Assembly: GCA_001692895.1 (NCBI GenBank)
Contig: KV748282.1
Coordinates: 62,001 to 126,000 of the forward strand
Origin: Cenococcum geophilum 1.58
Taxonomy: Eukaryota; Ascomycota; Dothideomycetes; Gloniales; Gloniaceae
Length of the DNA stretch: 64,000 nucleotides
Direction: 5' to 3'
A program made the position numbers and the translations under genes. This document shows, piece by piece, positions 1-11,400 of the stretch (position 1 is its first letter; every line of letters starts with the position of its first letter). Under the pieces are notes generated by a model, which worked only from the letters and a program-made list of their open reading frames with translations, made no database searches and was not told the DNA's origin.

Positions 1-2990
1 CTAAGTAGGAGTAACCTATAAAGAAATAGAAAAAGGACTAAGTTATGTACTAAAGAGATACCGTAAGTACGGTAAGAAACTATAGTTACTAGAAAGTAAA
101 AAGCTATTAGAGTATATAGTATAGGACTATAAGATAGAGTTAGAACTAGGAATAAGTCTAAAGTTCTTTTTAATCTATAAGCTTACCGAAGAAGAAAGTA
201 GAGCATTAAAAGAGTTTATCTAAGAAAATTTGCGAAAAGGATATATTAGACTATCGTAGTTATTAGCAGGATATCTAGTACTATTTATATTAAAGAAGAA
301 CGGCAAACTAAGGCTATGTATTAACTATAGACAGTTAAACAGTATTACTAAAAAAGATAGGTATTCTTTACCCTTAATTAGCGAAATCTAAGATAGGATA
401 GGTAACGCGCAAATCTTTACGAAGATAGATCTGAGATGGGCGTACTATTAGATTAGAATTAAGGAAGGCGACGAATAGAAAGCAGCTTTTAGATTAAAGG
501 AAGGACTATATAAACTATTAGTTATGCAATTCGGGCTTATAAATATACTAGCAACGTTCTAGAAGCGTATTAACAATATATTAGGAGAATACTTAGATAA
601 ATTTGTTATGGTATACCTTAATAATATTATTATCTACTTAATAACTAAGGAAGAATACGGAGGACACGTTAAATAGGTTTTAAGGAGACTATAAGAGGAA
701 TAGATGCTAGTAGCAATTAAAAAATGCGAGTTCTTTACTAGAAAGACCGATTTTGTTAGATTTATTATTAAACTAGGCCAACTTAGTATAGATTTAAAGA
801 AAATTGAGGCTATAGTGAATTGGTAAGAACTAGAGAACGTTATATAGTTAAGATTGTTTCTAGGGTTTTGTAATTACTATAGAAGGTTTATAGCGTAATA
901 GTTAAAGAATACTAAGCCATTTATGCGGTTAATAAAGAAAGAAGAACTATAGGCATGGGGAGAGGAGTAAAAGGAACTCTTTAAGAAAGTTAAAGAGTTG
1001 TTTACCTAAGAGCTAGTTCTTAAGATCTATTAACTAGGACTAGAGACGGTTGTAAAAATAGATGTATTAGATTATATACTAGGGGTATACTTTATATAAA
1101 GGTATTAAGATAGATGGCACCTAGTGGTATATTACAGTTAAAAGATAACACTATTAGAGTTAAACTATAACATTTATAATAAGGAGTTACTAGGTATAGT
1201 TATAGCACTAAGGGAATAGAGAGTATTCTTATAAGGTATAGAGAAACTATTTATAGTTAAGACGGATTATAAGAACTTAATAGGATTCCTAATAACAAAG
1301 GAACTTAACTAAAGATAGGTTAGATGGGTAGAGATGCTTATAGAATACTATTTTGAGATTTAATATACTAAGGGTATAGATAATACGCGAGCAGATGCTT
1401 TAAGTTAAAAGGCTAAACTACAGAATAATAAGAAGCCATTAGGGGCTTTACTGCAAAAAGATATAGACGGGTTAATTAGGTACAATTATCTAAAAATTGT
1501 AGTAACTTAGGAAAATAACGAACTAGAAAGAGTCTATGAGATACTAGAGAACTTTTAGGTATAGTAAATTCTAGAAGTATAGCTAGAAGATCTATAAACG
1601 GATATATACAAAAATTAAGAAGTAAAGTATATTCTAAAAAGTATAGCAGAGTATTTTGTGGTAGATTTCTATAAGGGAATGACTTAAGGACATAATAGAG
1701 CCAGAGGCTTAGTATTAAGACTCTAAAAGGAGTATATTATTAATGGAATCTAAAGCTTAGTATAAAAAGTTATAAAGGAATATCTAGATAGCTAAAGGAA
1801 TAAACTAACGAGGTATAAGCTATATAAAGGGCTATAACCTATTAAAACACTAGAGAGACTATAGGAGGTTATATTATAGGACTTTATTATTAAGTTACTA
1901 AAGTTAAGAGACCCTATTACCGGATAGGATTATAACGCAATCTTAGTAATAGTAGATAAGCTTATAAAGTGGGGATACTTTATAGCATATATAGAAGAAA
2001 TATTAGTAGAAGATATCGCTAGAATCTATGTTAAAGAAGTGTTTGTAAGATATAGAGTATTAAGTAAGATTATATTGGATAGAGATTTAAGATTTATAGT
2101 AGTATTCTAGGAGGTATTCTTAGTGGAGTAAGGAGTTAGAGTAGTAACTTCTATTATATATTATCTATAGACAGATAGTTAAATAGAAAGATTAAATTAA
2201 ACACTAGAGCAGTATTTAAGACACTATATTAATTACGCGTAGAATAATTGGGTATTACTATTACTAGTTATATAGTTTATATATAATATAACACCTTAAG
2301 AAGGAATAGGTATATTACTATTTAAGGCAAATTATAGATATAAGCTAAGAATATTATTATTACTACGGTAAGTAAAGAAAACAAGTAGCATAGCTAAAGA
2401 AAAAATAAAGATGTTAATAAATCTTTATATAGACCTTATAGAATTAGTAAAGAAAGTATAAGAGAGAATAAAAAGGTATTATAATGCTAAGAGATCTAAG
2501 GGACTAGATCTTAAGGAGGGAGATAAAGTATGGCTACTATATAAAAATTTTAAGAGTTAACAACTAAGTAAGAAGTTAGACTACGTTAGATTAGGACCTT
2601 TTAAAATTATATAAAGGGTTTTACCGGTTACGTTTAAGTTAAACTTACTAGCTAAAATAAAGATCTACCCTATATAGTATATTATAATGCTAGAGCTAGT
2701 ATATAGGAATATTAAGCTACCGGTTTATAAAGTAGACACATATAGAGGATAAGAAGAAGATAAATAGTAAGTTTTAAAGATCGTTAATTATAAGGACATT
2801 AATAAAGAAATATGGTATAAAGTAAAGTGGATAAGCTACACTAAGACTACCTAGGAGCTACTAGAAAATTTAAAGAATGCTATAAGAAAGGTATAGGAGT
2901 ATTAGAAGAAATTAGGTTAGGTAGTATTAATAAAAAAGGATCGCTAAAGAATAAGTTACCTAAGGGGGACCTAAGAAGAGCAGTTGCTAA
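1..2990 (+). mobile_element. RIP-decayed Gypsy/Ty3 (chromovirus-type) retrotransposon pol remnant
   Basis: Conceptual translation through many stops gives a Gypsy pol polyprotein in the usual order. Reverse transcriptase lies at about 200-900, with recognisable blocks such as [11 protein letters not shown] and FTKIDLRWAYY. RNase H lies at about 1000-1420. The integrase core lies at about 1870-2345, with DAILVIVDKLIKWGYF-like and ILDRDLRF blocks. A chromodomain-like end lies at about 2810-2900 (WYKVKWISYTKT). Most stops are TAG/TAA where CAG/CAA is expected. The RT active site, normally YLDD, reads YLNN at about 616-627, a G-to-A change typical of RIP. The 5' end lies outside the window, so the left LTR cannot be seen and the right LTR could not be placed. 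It cannot encode an active enzyme. Confidence 0.9.
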
Positions 2991-4476
2991 ACTACTTAGA
3001 TCTGTTTCCTTCTCTATTGGAAGAGAATCCGTTCTTTTATTACTAAGTTTTAGTAAACCCTATTTTATAAGTTTCTACTCCTTAAAACGAACCTTTTTAT
3101 GCACCTTCTTAAGACGGATTAGTTGAGCGGACGCCGTAAGATGAGACTTAAGGGCCCGTTACTAAGTATCGGCAGCCTCCTGTTTAGCGTCCTAAGAACG
3201 GCGCAGTTCCGCCAGAGTAATAGATAGTTTATTATCTAGCCGTGTAGCAGCAGATTAAATATAAAACCTTAAGACAAATTAATTAGGGAACTAGACGACT
3301 ATTAAGAGTAATAGGTTATATATATTTAGTATTAAAGATAGAGCGAATGTTACAGGACAAACGAATATTTGCTTTAGTGCACTCTAAGTAAGAGGACAGT
3401 TATTGCGAAGATGGGTTTACTAATATAATATAAACTAACCCCTTTTTTAAACAACGAGAACATAGAGACGGTATAATCTTACTAAGAGATAATATCGCAG
3501 CGATGGTGCGAATACGACGAGCAGTTAAGGAAGAAGAAATTGCTTTAGGTATAATAAGTAATAATATTAACTAAATTAACTAGATAGATATTATACCTCT
3601 AGTAAACAACCTAGAGATATTTAGGATCTTTAAGGATAAAGATAAAGAGGAGGGAGATGGTGTTATGAATACTTTAAGTATAATATTATAACTACTTAGA
3701 GAAGAGTTAGAAGAAGCTAGTTAGTTAATTTAGGTACGGTCTAGGATAGAGCTGGTAGAGCTATGTAACGAGAAATAGTAACTAAAGTTATATGGGGTGA
3801 TCTGTATAATCTATGGGATCTATATAATCTGCGATAAAGTAGATAGAGTATACGTATATTATATATAAGAAGGATTTTATAGGAGTACGGTTGTGTATTT
3901 AAGGACCCTTAGTCCCTACCTAGATAGTTCCTTCCTTATAGTAATTCTTAGAATATAATTAGAGTTAATCTATTAGGCAACCACTCTACCAGTTATTATT
4001 ACGTTGTTAACTTTAACTTACTTTACCTATACACCTAGCTTAATAATAAGCCCATCATAGTTCCTGCTATAAGGTTCCGTTATATTAGCGGCTTACTTTA
4101 TATATTTATTATATTAGTTCTAGCGACCCCCTTTCCCTTCTCCTTAGCTTAGTATCTTCGTAATATAGCATTCTATAAGCTTTGGTTTCAAGGCATTTAT
4201 ACAAGCTATAACACCTATATTATTACTAAAACCCTACTATCTATAATTTAACTATCCTATGCGTTATCAAGAAAGGTCTAGTAGTAAGCGAACTAACTAG
4301 AACGTCTAGATTTAATATAGTCTTAGCAAAATAAGCTATAGATTTAATCAATTAATTATAATACTAAATCGCGATAATAAAGCTTAAAATTAATATATAT
4401 TTAACTCTACAATCCGTTAATTTAATTAAGGTGTTCCTACTAGTAAAGCCTATATAGGCAGAGCGGTATCTTATAT
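2991..4476. other. AT-rich decayed repeat DNA, no gene
   Basis: The stretch has the same TA-rich, CpA-poor composition as the neighbouring retroelement. Short stop-ridden fragments, for instance around 3480-3900, look like former coding sequence, but I could not assign them. The 3' LTR and tail of the Gypsy element probably lie near 2990-3250; its borders are not visible without a second LTR copy. No RNA gene or intact ORF is seen. Confidence 0.5.
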
Positions 4477-4481
4477 AGAGG

Positions 4482-4582
4482 TGTAAGAGTATATATATTA
4501 GGTCCCGCCGCGCTTACGACAAGTTCGCAAGCACTCTCAGTCTTTTTGGCCGTATGGCGATGTAGAGGCGGGCCACGTTATA
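4482..4582 (+). repeat. TRIM left LTR (101 bp)
   Basis: Direct copy of 4825-4925 with four transitions, including terminal CA changed to TA. It contains a perfect hairpin, GCTTGCGA/TCGCAAGC in the intact right copy, with a five-base loop. Confidence 0.85.
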
Positions 4583-4824
4583 ATTGTGCTTGCGAACTTA
4601 CCGGGGCCAGGTGTTATGGGTTCGATCCCTAGCGGTTACTTCGCTCTGGTACAGTCTAACACGCATCCGTGCGATGAGGCGGGTCGGCTGAGTCCGATCG
4701 CTTATGTTACTGGGGACTAACTAATATAGTGATACTCTTAGCGTTTGATCCCTGTGGCCCGGAATGGGCGCATAGAGGAATCCCTGCGAGCGCTCGGGGA
4801 CGAGCGCGCAGAGGAGAGGGCAAT

Positions 4825-4925
4825 TGTAAGAGTATATATATTAGGTCCCGCCGCGCTTGCGACAAGTTCGCAAGCACTCTCAGTCTTTTTGGCCGTATGG
4901 CGACGTGGAGGCGGGCCACGTTACA
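4825..4925 (+). repeat. TRIM right LTR (101 bp)
   Basis: The better preserved LTR copy, with intact TGTAA and TTACA ends. It is followed directly by the AGAGG target duplication. Confidence 0.85.
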
Positions 4926-4930
4926 AGAGG

Positions 4931-5339
4931 GCAGCCGAATTTAGTCCTTAGAGAACGACGTCGCCTTACTCACTCCTTACTATCGCGAGCTTTCTATATA
5001 GTGTTTACTAAAAGCTCTATAAGTAGCTTCCTTTTTACTATCCTTTTAATCATTCCTTTCCTGCCTATAGCTACGTAAGCCGCGTAGCTTTACTCCTTTA
5101 GAAGAAGCTAAATAGGTCTCTATCTATAATCCTCCGCTGGCGCCTAGTATATATCCTTATCCTCTATTATAGCAGTAGGCCTTAATAGCTTAGTAAAGCG
5201 TTTACCGTAGTTAAATAAGGCGTTAATAAGGTTCTCGCGGAAGGCTTTATAGGCGCTACGGGTAGGCCAATAGCCAGAAACTAATTTAGTAGAGAGTTTA
5301 TAACAATTAGCAACGGTTATATTAAGTAGGAAGTAGCCC
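4931..5339 (-). other. Decayed coding remnant of unknown type
   Basis: On the minus strand, 5330 to about 5150 reads as a continuous peptide-like stretch (SGYWPTRSAYKAFRENLINA and onward) before stops set in. I do not recognise the family. Composition matches the surrounding RIP-affected DNA, so a transposon or a hitch-hiking gene relic is likely. Confidence 0.35.
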
Positions 5340-5910
5340 GCGAAGCCCTACTGCACGCGTCCACGTCGCCGCGGGTGGAAACATCATCGGGAAATCGTTC
5401 CTTTTGATGGCCAAGTGCAGAGGCGATGGTAGAGAGCCGTCGCAGCGCGTGCAGCGCGCTGTCGTTGCGACTCTGTGGTGTTGAGCCTGCGACGCGTACG
5501 AAGCATCGCCCTCAACAACACCAGGAGTCCTACTGCCCCTGCTTAGGGCTCCCGTTCTACCATCTAGGGGGGCAATCAATCAAGGGAAACTGGGATACGA
5601 AAACCACCCGACGTACGACTACCTAGCTCGTAGCTAGGGCCGAAACTGGCCTTATCAAGCCAGCGGATGCGGACGCGTCCTAGGCGTACGACAGGACACC
5701 CTTGGGCTTGCACTAGCTCTGAGATCGCAAAGAACGCGGCGAGGGCGTAGGGAACCTCTTTTTATAAGAACTTGTTAAGGTTAACGCGTCGCAGACTCCT
5801 TGTACGAAACTTGTTAAGGCCCCCAAGGCCACCGCGAAGAACTTGTTAAGGCCCTGCCTAGAGAACTCGTTAAGGCCCCTCCAAGGGCCTATCTGGTATC
5901 CGGTACACCC

Positions 5911-6126
5911 AGGTGACTCAGAAGAGGGTCTTAATAGGCGTGGTGCGCGCGACCTGGTCGACAGCGACAGCGACGCGACGGCGACGCGACGGCAACCAGA
6001 CGGCTCAACGAGGTGGAAACACGGGTAAAGCTCTAGGCAGCGGAAACACAGGCCAGCTTCGACGGCCCCATGGCGTTAAAAGGTGACTCACAGGAGGGTC
6101 TTAATAGGCGTGGTGCACGCGACCTG
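5911..6126 (+). repeat. 45-bp direct repeat pair
   Basis: The segments 5911-5955 and 6081-6126 are nearly identical. Both begin AGGTGACTCA and share GGGTCTTAATAGGCGTGGTG. They are about 170 bp apart. Confidence 0.8.
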
Positions 6127-6528
6127 ATGCATATACATATGGGGGAGGCTATAGGGGAAACACAGGCCAGTCGGACGAGGACTCGATAGTTAGAGACACA
6201 GGCCAGCTTATAAAAAGGGGGGACACAAGCTTGGTTAGTAGGAGAGGGGGGAGCAGGTCGCCCGGCACGGGACCTGGTCTATGGCCCCCTCCTGCAAGAC
6301 ACGGTCGGCCTATCATGAGGAGACTCCTATAGGCAACGCGAAACGACTACCTAGAGTAGTCGCGGGGCGTAGTGCGTAGTAGCCACTGCTAGCTCTAGGG
6401 ACCTTACCCCTTAGCTAGGCTCTGACCCCTAGTGCACCTGGTAGGCAGGTAGGATCACGTCCTGGCCGGAGAGACTACTACGTGGCTCGAGAGAACGGAT
6501 GCGCGTGTCGGTGTACCAATAGATAGGA

Positions 6529-6591
6529 CTGCTCGCTAGGGCAGTACGGCTGCTCGCCAGGGCAGTACGGCTGCTCACTAGGGCAGTACGC
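6529..6591 (+). repeat. 21-bp tandem repeat, three units
   Basis: Three consecutive 21-bp units based on CTGCTCGCTAGGGCAGTACG, differing at one to three positions. It is too few and unspaced for a CRISPR array. Confidence 0.85.
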
Positions 6592-7064
6592 TAGTGAGGT
6601 ACGCTTAAGGAGCAAACAGAAGTTACTCAGGCGGGGGAGGCTTTTGGCTGGGCCTTAACCGTAGAAGGTACCTAAGGCTTCCACATTGTAGGATGCAGCT
6701 ACGACGCCCTTATAGGATTACGTCAGTAGGCGCGTAAGACGGGAGTTGCAACCCCTGCAAATGGCAGCTTATGCCCGTGCCGGCGGAAACGATAACAAGA
6801 GGCGTGAAACTAGAGGCTATGGAAGGCTCCCAAGCCGTGCGAAAGCGTACCAACTCTAGGAGGAGACTCTTATATAGACTGCTGGGGGGCAGACTAGTAC
6901 TTAGGCTAATAACCTATTATAAGATACCCGAGAGAACTGGTGAAACTCCCCGTGCTATTAGTGGTGGCAGCTAACTGCTTGTGGAAAGCCCCGGGCCCTT
7001 GGGCTTAGTAAGGGAGAGCTACTTGAAAACTGAGGTAGAGGCCTGAATAAGCAGGCATGTTGAA

Positions 7065-8277
7065 CTCTACTATATAACTACCTGCCTTACTAAACTGCCT
7101 AGGAAAGACTCTAGAGAAGATCTTTGCTACTAGATTAGGATATCTAGCTAGTACTACTAGCTTACTTTAAGACTCGCAACTAGGAGGAAGAAGATAGCGG
7201 TCCGTAATAGACGCAGTCCTACTACTCCTAAATAATATCCAGTCTAAAAATAATAGGAAAAAAGCTAGATAAAGAATAGCTACTACGCTATTTCTAGACG
7301 TAAAAGGGGCCTTCGACTATGTCTCCGCAAACCAGCTTCTATTTATCTATAAGGAACTAGGGCTACCTATAGCGTTTACGTAATGGGTAGCTACCTTCCT
7401 TAGCAATAGAAAGCTACAGCTCTGCTTTAATGGATAAATATAAGAAAAAGTAGAAATAGAAATAGGGATACTATAGGGTTCGCCTATATCCCCTATTTTA
7501 TTTCTACTATATATACGCAATATCTGCAGCCTATAGACAGAAGGAGCCTATTCCCTTAGCTATATAGACGATTTTGCAATTATGGTTACTTCGAACTTAG
7601 CTAAATCTAATTATAAAAAGCTAGAGGGAATAGCGCTAGAGCTAATGTCTAGAGCTAAAGAAGCTGCTATTAGTTTTAATATTAGCAAAACAGAGCTTAT
7701 ACACTTCTATAGTAAGCGTACTACTATAAAAGAAGGGCTAAAGCTAGGAGACATAGAAATATCCCCTAAACCCCTAGTTAGGTAGCTAGGGGTATTTCTA
7801 GACTCTAAGCTTACTTTTAAATAACACGTAGAAATAAAAATCTCTAAAGTAAAAACAGCCTTCTATTTAATTAGAAGACTAGGCAATATATAAAGAGGTC
7901 TATCTCTACAAGCTTTACGACAGCTCTATATAGCTTGCGTTACTACTATAGCAGACTATAGAATATAATGCTGGTGGAAAAGCAAATCTAAAGACTACCT
8001 ACTAGCTAGGTACTAATCTCTACAAAATGAGGCCCTAAAACTAGTTTTAGAAGCGTTTAGAGGATCTCCTACGCAAGCTATGGAAATTAAGGCCTCTATC
8101 CCTCCTCCTAGAATTAGATTTAAAAAGCTTTGCAATAGCTATATATTAAGAATCCTAAAATTTAAAGAAAACCACGTAATTAAGAAGGCCTATATAAAAG
8201 AGATTAATAAGGATAGGGAGGAACTAGTAACTAGTTCTAGTTCTAGTCCTAGCCCTAGAAACTCTACTATAAGACAC
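7065..8277 (+). mobile_element. Tad/I-like LINE, ORF2 reverse transcriptase part (segment 1 of 3)
   Basis: Translation gives a non-LTR retrotransposon reverse transcriptase: LLNCLGKTLEKIFATRLGYL, then the LFLDVKGAFDYVSANQL block, the GSPISPILFLLYI block, and a preserved YIDDFAIM catalytic motif near 7558-7581. Scattered in-frame TAG/TAA codons, mostly former Gln, show RIP, but damage is milder than in the Gypsy copy. No endonuclease domain or ORF1 is visible upstream, so the copy appears 5'-truncated. The reading frame is interrupted at 8277 by the copia insertion and resumes at 14330. The final part lies inverted at 22437-22943. Confidence 0.88.
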
Positions 8278-8496
8278 TATTTGTATCAACTTAATAATAT
8301 AAGTGAGTTATATCCCGGGGCACGAAATACGTATAGTATCGTATGCTCTTTGGGATAGTGGTAACTGTTGATTCTATTAAGGTAGACTACGTGGTCTATA
8401 TACTAACGCGCCTCCCCCTAATTAGTCAGCACCTAAGTGGTTAGTGCACCAAACGCGTAACCACGCGTTTGGTGTACCACGTGCTGTAATTATATA
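8278..8496 (-). repeat. Copia 3' LTR (left copy)
   Basis: 219 bp, matching 14106-14324. Differences are transitions only: the first TG reads TA and the final CATACA reads TATATA in plus-strand view. It follows the target duplication GACAC at 8273-8277. Confidence 0.9.
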
Positions 8497-11400
8497 CTGG
8501 CGGTACTTGGAAATGACTTAATTGTATCTAACCTCCGTAATTGCTTTAATAAAGCCGTAAAACACAAAAGAAATACATAGGAAATCCCTTCCGAGGTGCC
8601 TTCTGGGCTGCCTTCCAAACGGTGCTCTAAGCTGGTTGTAAGTCCTACTTACGGTCCGTAAAGTAGACCATACGGCCTTCTAACGGGCCGTAAATGAACC
8701 GTAAGTGCTCCGTTAGTCTCGTTCCACCCATTCTATAACCCTTAGGTTAAGCTTGTTTATGTCAATTAGGGTTTTAAGAGCTTGGTACGGCTTTGCCTTA
8801 GTTATAGCGTCTGCTAGGTTGTCTTTGGTGCTAATTTATTTAACCTCCGTAATTTTACGTTGTTCATAGGCCTGACGTAAGCACATTAGGTCGACTATAA
8901 GCCTCTTCTCCTGTGTCCTAGGCAGTCGTAGAGGGACTTTAAATCGGTGTATAAAACTAGGGGTAGCTACTCTAATTGTAGGATCTTCTGGATTGTTGAT
9001 TTGATTATGGCTGCTATATTAAAGCCATAGGCTAGTGCATATAGTTTAGAAGCTAGTACGCTGCGGGTTACTTGTTTACATTTAATTGAAGACTAATATA
9101 GTATATTTGCGTCCTAATTACGGTCCGTAAGTATAATTACGAAGCCGATTTGCGATAATAGGTCCTTATTATTGGTAAAGGAGGCGTCTGTAAATACTAT
9201 TATGCTAAGGGAATTTAGGTCCAGTGGTATAAAAGTAAGTCCTCTTATTGCATTGTTAATTTGCCACTAAATACGCTTATTTAGCTGCTTAATATCTTCC
9301 TCTTACAGATCTATTACCTAGGCCGTAAAGGATAAGTTATAGGTAGATTTGGGTTAATAGACTATGGCAATATAGGCGCCTCTTGCACGCTGTGCGACGT
9401 ATTAGTCCTTTATATTTACGGTCTTATAGGTCTCTTTACAGGAACTGGTAAGGTCCGTAGGCTTTACTGTAATAAGCCTTAGGTTTTAAGTTTGGCGTTC
9501 CTAAGTTAGCTAAATTAGGTTGCCCTTTTATATAATTAAGCCTCTATTAAACTTAACTAGGGTCTACTTAGTTAACTGCTCTTGCGGCTTTGCTAGGAAC
9601 TTAGCCTTTTATAATTTATTCTCTTTAGCGTCCGTAAAAGTCCGGTCCGCTATAAAGAGGGTATTATCTGTTTAGAGTCTAATAATATTAAGGCTGTTTG
9701 ATAGTATATATAGAAGGTAGGGGTTATAGGTTAACTATTCCGTTTTAAGTTTACGGACGTAATACTAGTGGTATATCTTAAACCAGTAGTTTCTAGCTTC
9801 TGGTACTCCGTAAAGGGGTTTTATAACCTATAAAATTGTTCCTAGTTATAAGTTAAGCTTAAGGGGTAGTTGTATAAAGATATCCCTATTTAGGTAGGTA
9901 TTAGATTGTATATAGGCTTATAAGATATCCCATAAGTAGAGGGCTACGGGCTTGGTTTGCTGTAGTCTAGGCGTAAGTATAAGTATAATCCATTAACTAA
10001 CTCGTTAAATTGTAGGCGATTACATAAGGACTAAGCCCTTTCCCTAGTCGTTATAGGCTTNTATAACAAGCCTTAATTTCTTAAAGGCTTTATTAGTACT
10101 AGGGTGCTTAATCTTGTTAATAAAGCGTAAGTTAAATATACGGACGCCTTGCGGAACGTCTTTCTCCGTTATAACCGCAAAGACGCCCTTCTTAAGTAGT
10201 CCGTTGATCTCTTTGCGTCATAAGTCCGTAAAAGGGTTTTTCTGTACCAGAACTAATATATCCGCAGGCGGAGATTACTTTGCGGATGTGCCTACGGAGG
10301 TTAGGTAGTTCTTCATTACGGGGTTCTCCGTTATAGGGTGCTTTCGGGGGCGTCCTCGGCCACGCTTTACAGTAGGTTTAGTAGGTTTACGGGGGACTTC
10401 TAGAGTAGGTAGGGGTGTTTTTAGTTCGTTTGGTTCGGCGGGTGCTTCTAGTTTATCTGGTTCAACGGTATAGGTATTTTTAGACCAAAAATAGGGTTTT
10501 ACGGACGTGCTTCTAAAGTTAGTTAGTCCGCTAGGGAGTTATATATAATACGTTTCGTCTTCTATAGCTAGTAAACGGTAAGGTCTAGTCTAATTGCCGC
10601 TCTTACGCCATATAAGGACTTTAGAATTAAGCGGGAGGTTATAAACTAAAGTCGTGTTAGGTCCGTTGCGGTGATATAAAGCGCTGTTGACGGCTTATTT
10701 GGCCCGTAATTTGACTATTTCAGCCATTGCCTTCCATATTGTAGCTGCTTATTCCGTAATAGACGGGGTAGCAGGGCCTAGGTTGCTTATCCTTGGGTAG
10801 GCTCCGTAAACTAAAAGGGTGGGTACTAGTCCGTTAGGGCTAGCGGTGTCGTTAATAGCTTTTATAGCTATCTATAAAGCTAGTTCCTTTTAGATGTCCT
10901 TATACTTGTCTATAATAATCTAGTAAGCTTTCCGTAGGGCTAGATAAGCTCGCTTAATAAGCCCAATAGACTAGTGCGCCTTAACTAGAACAGCTTTTGT
11001 TAAAATAGCTATGGCCGTAGTATACTGCTGGAATTCCTTACTAATGAAGTTCTTACTAACGTCGTGGGTAATATACTTAGGAGGTCTAAGGTATATATTA
11101 ATCTAGTAGGTTTATAAAATATCCTAAGTATATTTTACGGATATATTTTGCAACTAATAGGCGGCTTAATAGTGGGTTGCCTTGTTAATTATATGTAATA
11201 CTAAACTGCCGTTAATGTATATAATGTCTACGTATACTAAGTGGTTAAAGTTAAGGTCCTTATAAAGGGTAAACTTAAATCTGCCTAGGGAACGTCCGTA
11301 TTTCTGGCAAAAAGAGCAGTATTTGGTTAGGTGGTTAATTGCTTTCCTATTAACGTCGTTATGTCTAGAGCGTTTAAGGACTCTATATAGCTTTTCGGCT

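Larger units (their letters stand above)
4482..4925 (+). mobile_element. TRIM: miniature LTR retroelement (444 bp) with 5-bp target duplication
   Basis: Two 101-bp direct repeats bound a 242-bp non-coding core. The right repeat begins TGTAA and ends TTACA, the TG...CA inverted ends expected of LTRs. The whole unit is flanked by the same 5 bp, AGAGG, at 4477-4481 and 4926-4930. A purine tract (4810-4820) lies just before the right repeat, as a polypurine tract should on the plus strand. The core has no ORF. It carries GGTTCGATCCC (about 4620), which matches a tRNA/pol III B-box pattern. The left LTR differs from the right by four C:G-to-T:A transitions, consistent with RIP. A primer-binding site complementary to a tRNA 3' end was not recognised. 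It must be mobilised by another element's enzymes, if at all. Confidence 0.85.
5340..7064. other. GC-rich repeat-bearing island inside RIP-decayed DNA
   Basis: Composition shifts sharply to GC-rich, CpG-containing sequence with no convincing gene. It holds several small repeats. GAACTTGTTAAGG-type units recur four times (about 5768-5875). A 45-bp direct repeat lies at 5911-5955 and 6081-6126. AAACACAGGCCAG-type units lie near 6043, 6157 and 6196. A 21-bp tandem triplet lies at 6529-6591. It could be the 5' untranslated part of a repeat element such as the adjoining LINE, or an unrelated non-coding segment. Small ORFs here (about 60-85 codons) have no recognisable features. Confidence 0.5.

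Noticed and set aside
4610-4640. tRNA gene suggested by GGTTCGATCCC
   Set aside because: Only the B-box/T-loop is present. The T-stem pairs imperfectly and no acceptor or anticodon arm can be folded. It is kept as a note on the TRIM core.
4640-4700. Hammerhead ribozyme core (GATGAG ... CTGAGTCCG)
   Set aside because: The invariant CTGATGA and GAAA parts are not both present in the correct order and spacing.
6529-6591. CRISPR-like array
   Set aside because: Three directly tandem 21-bp units without spacers, in a fungal genome.
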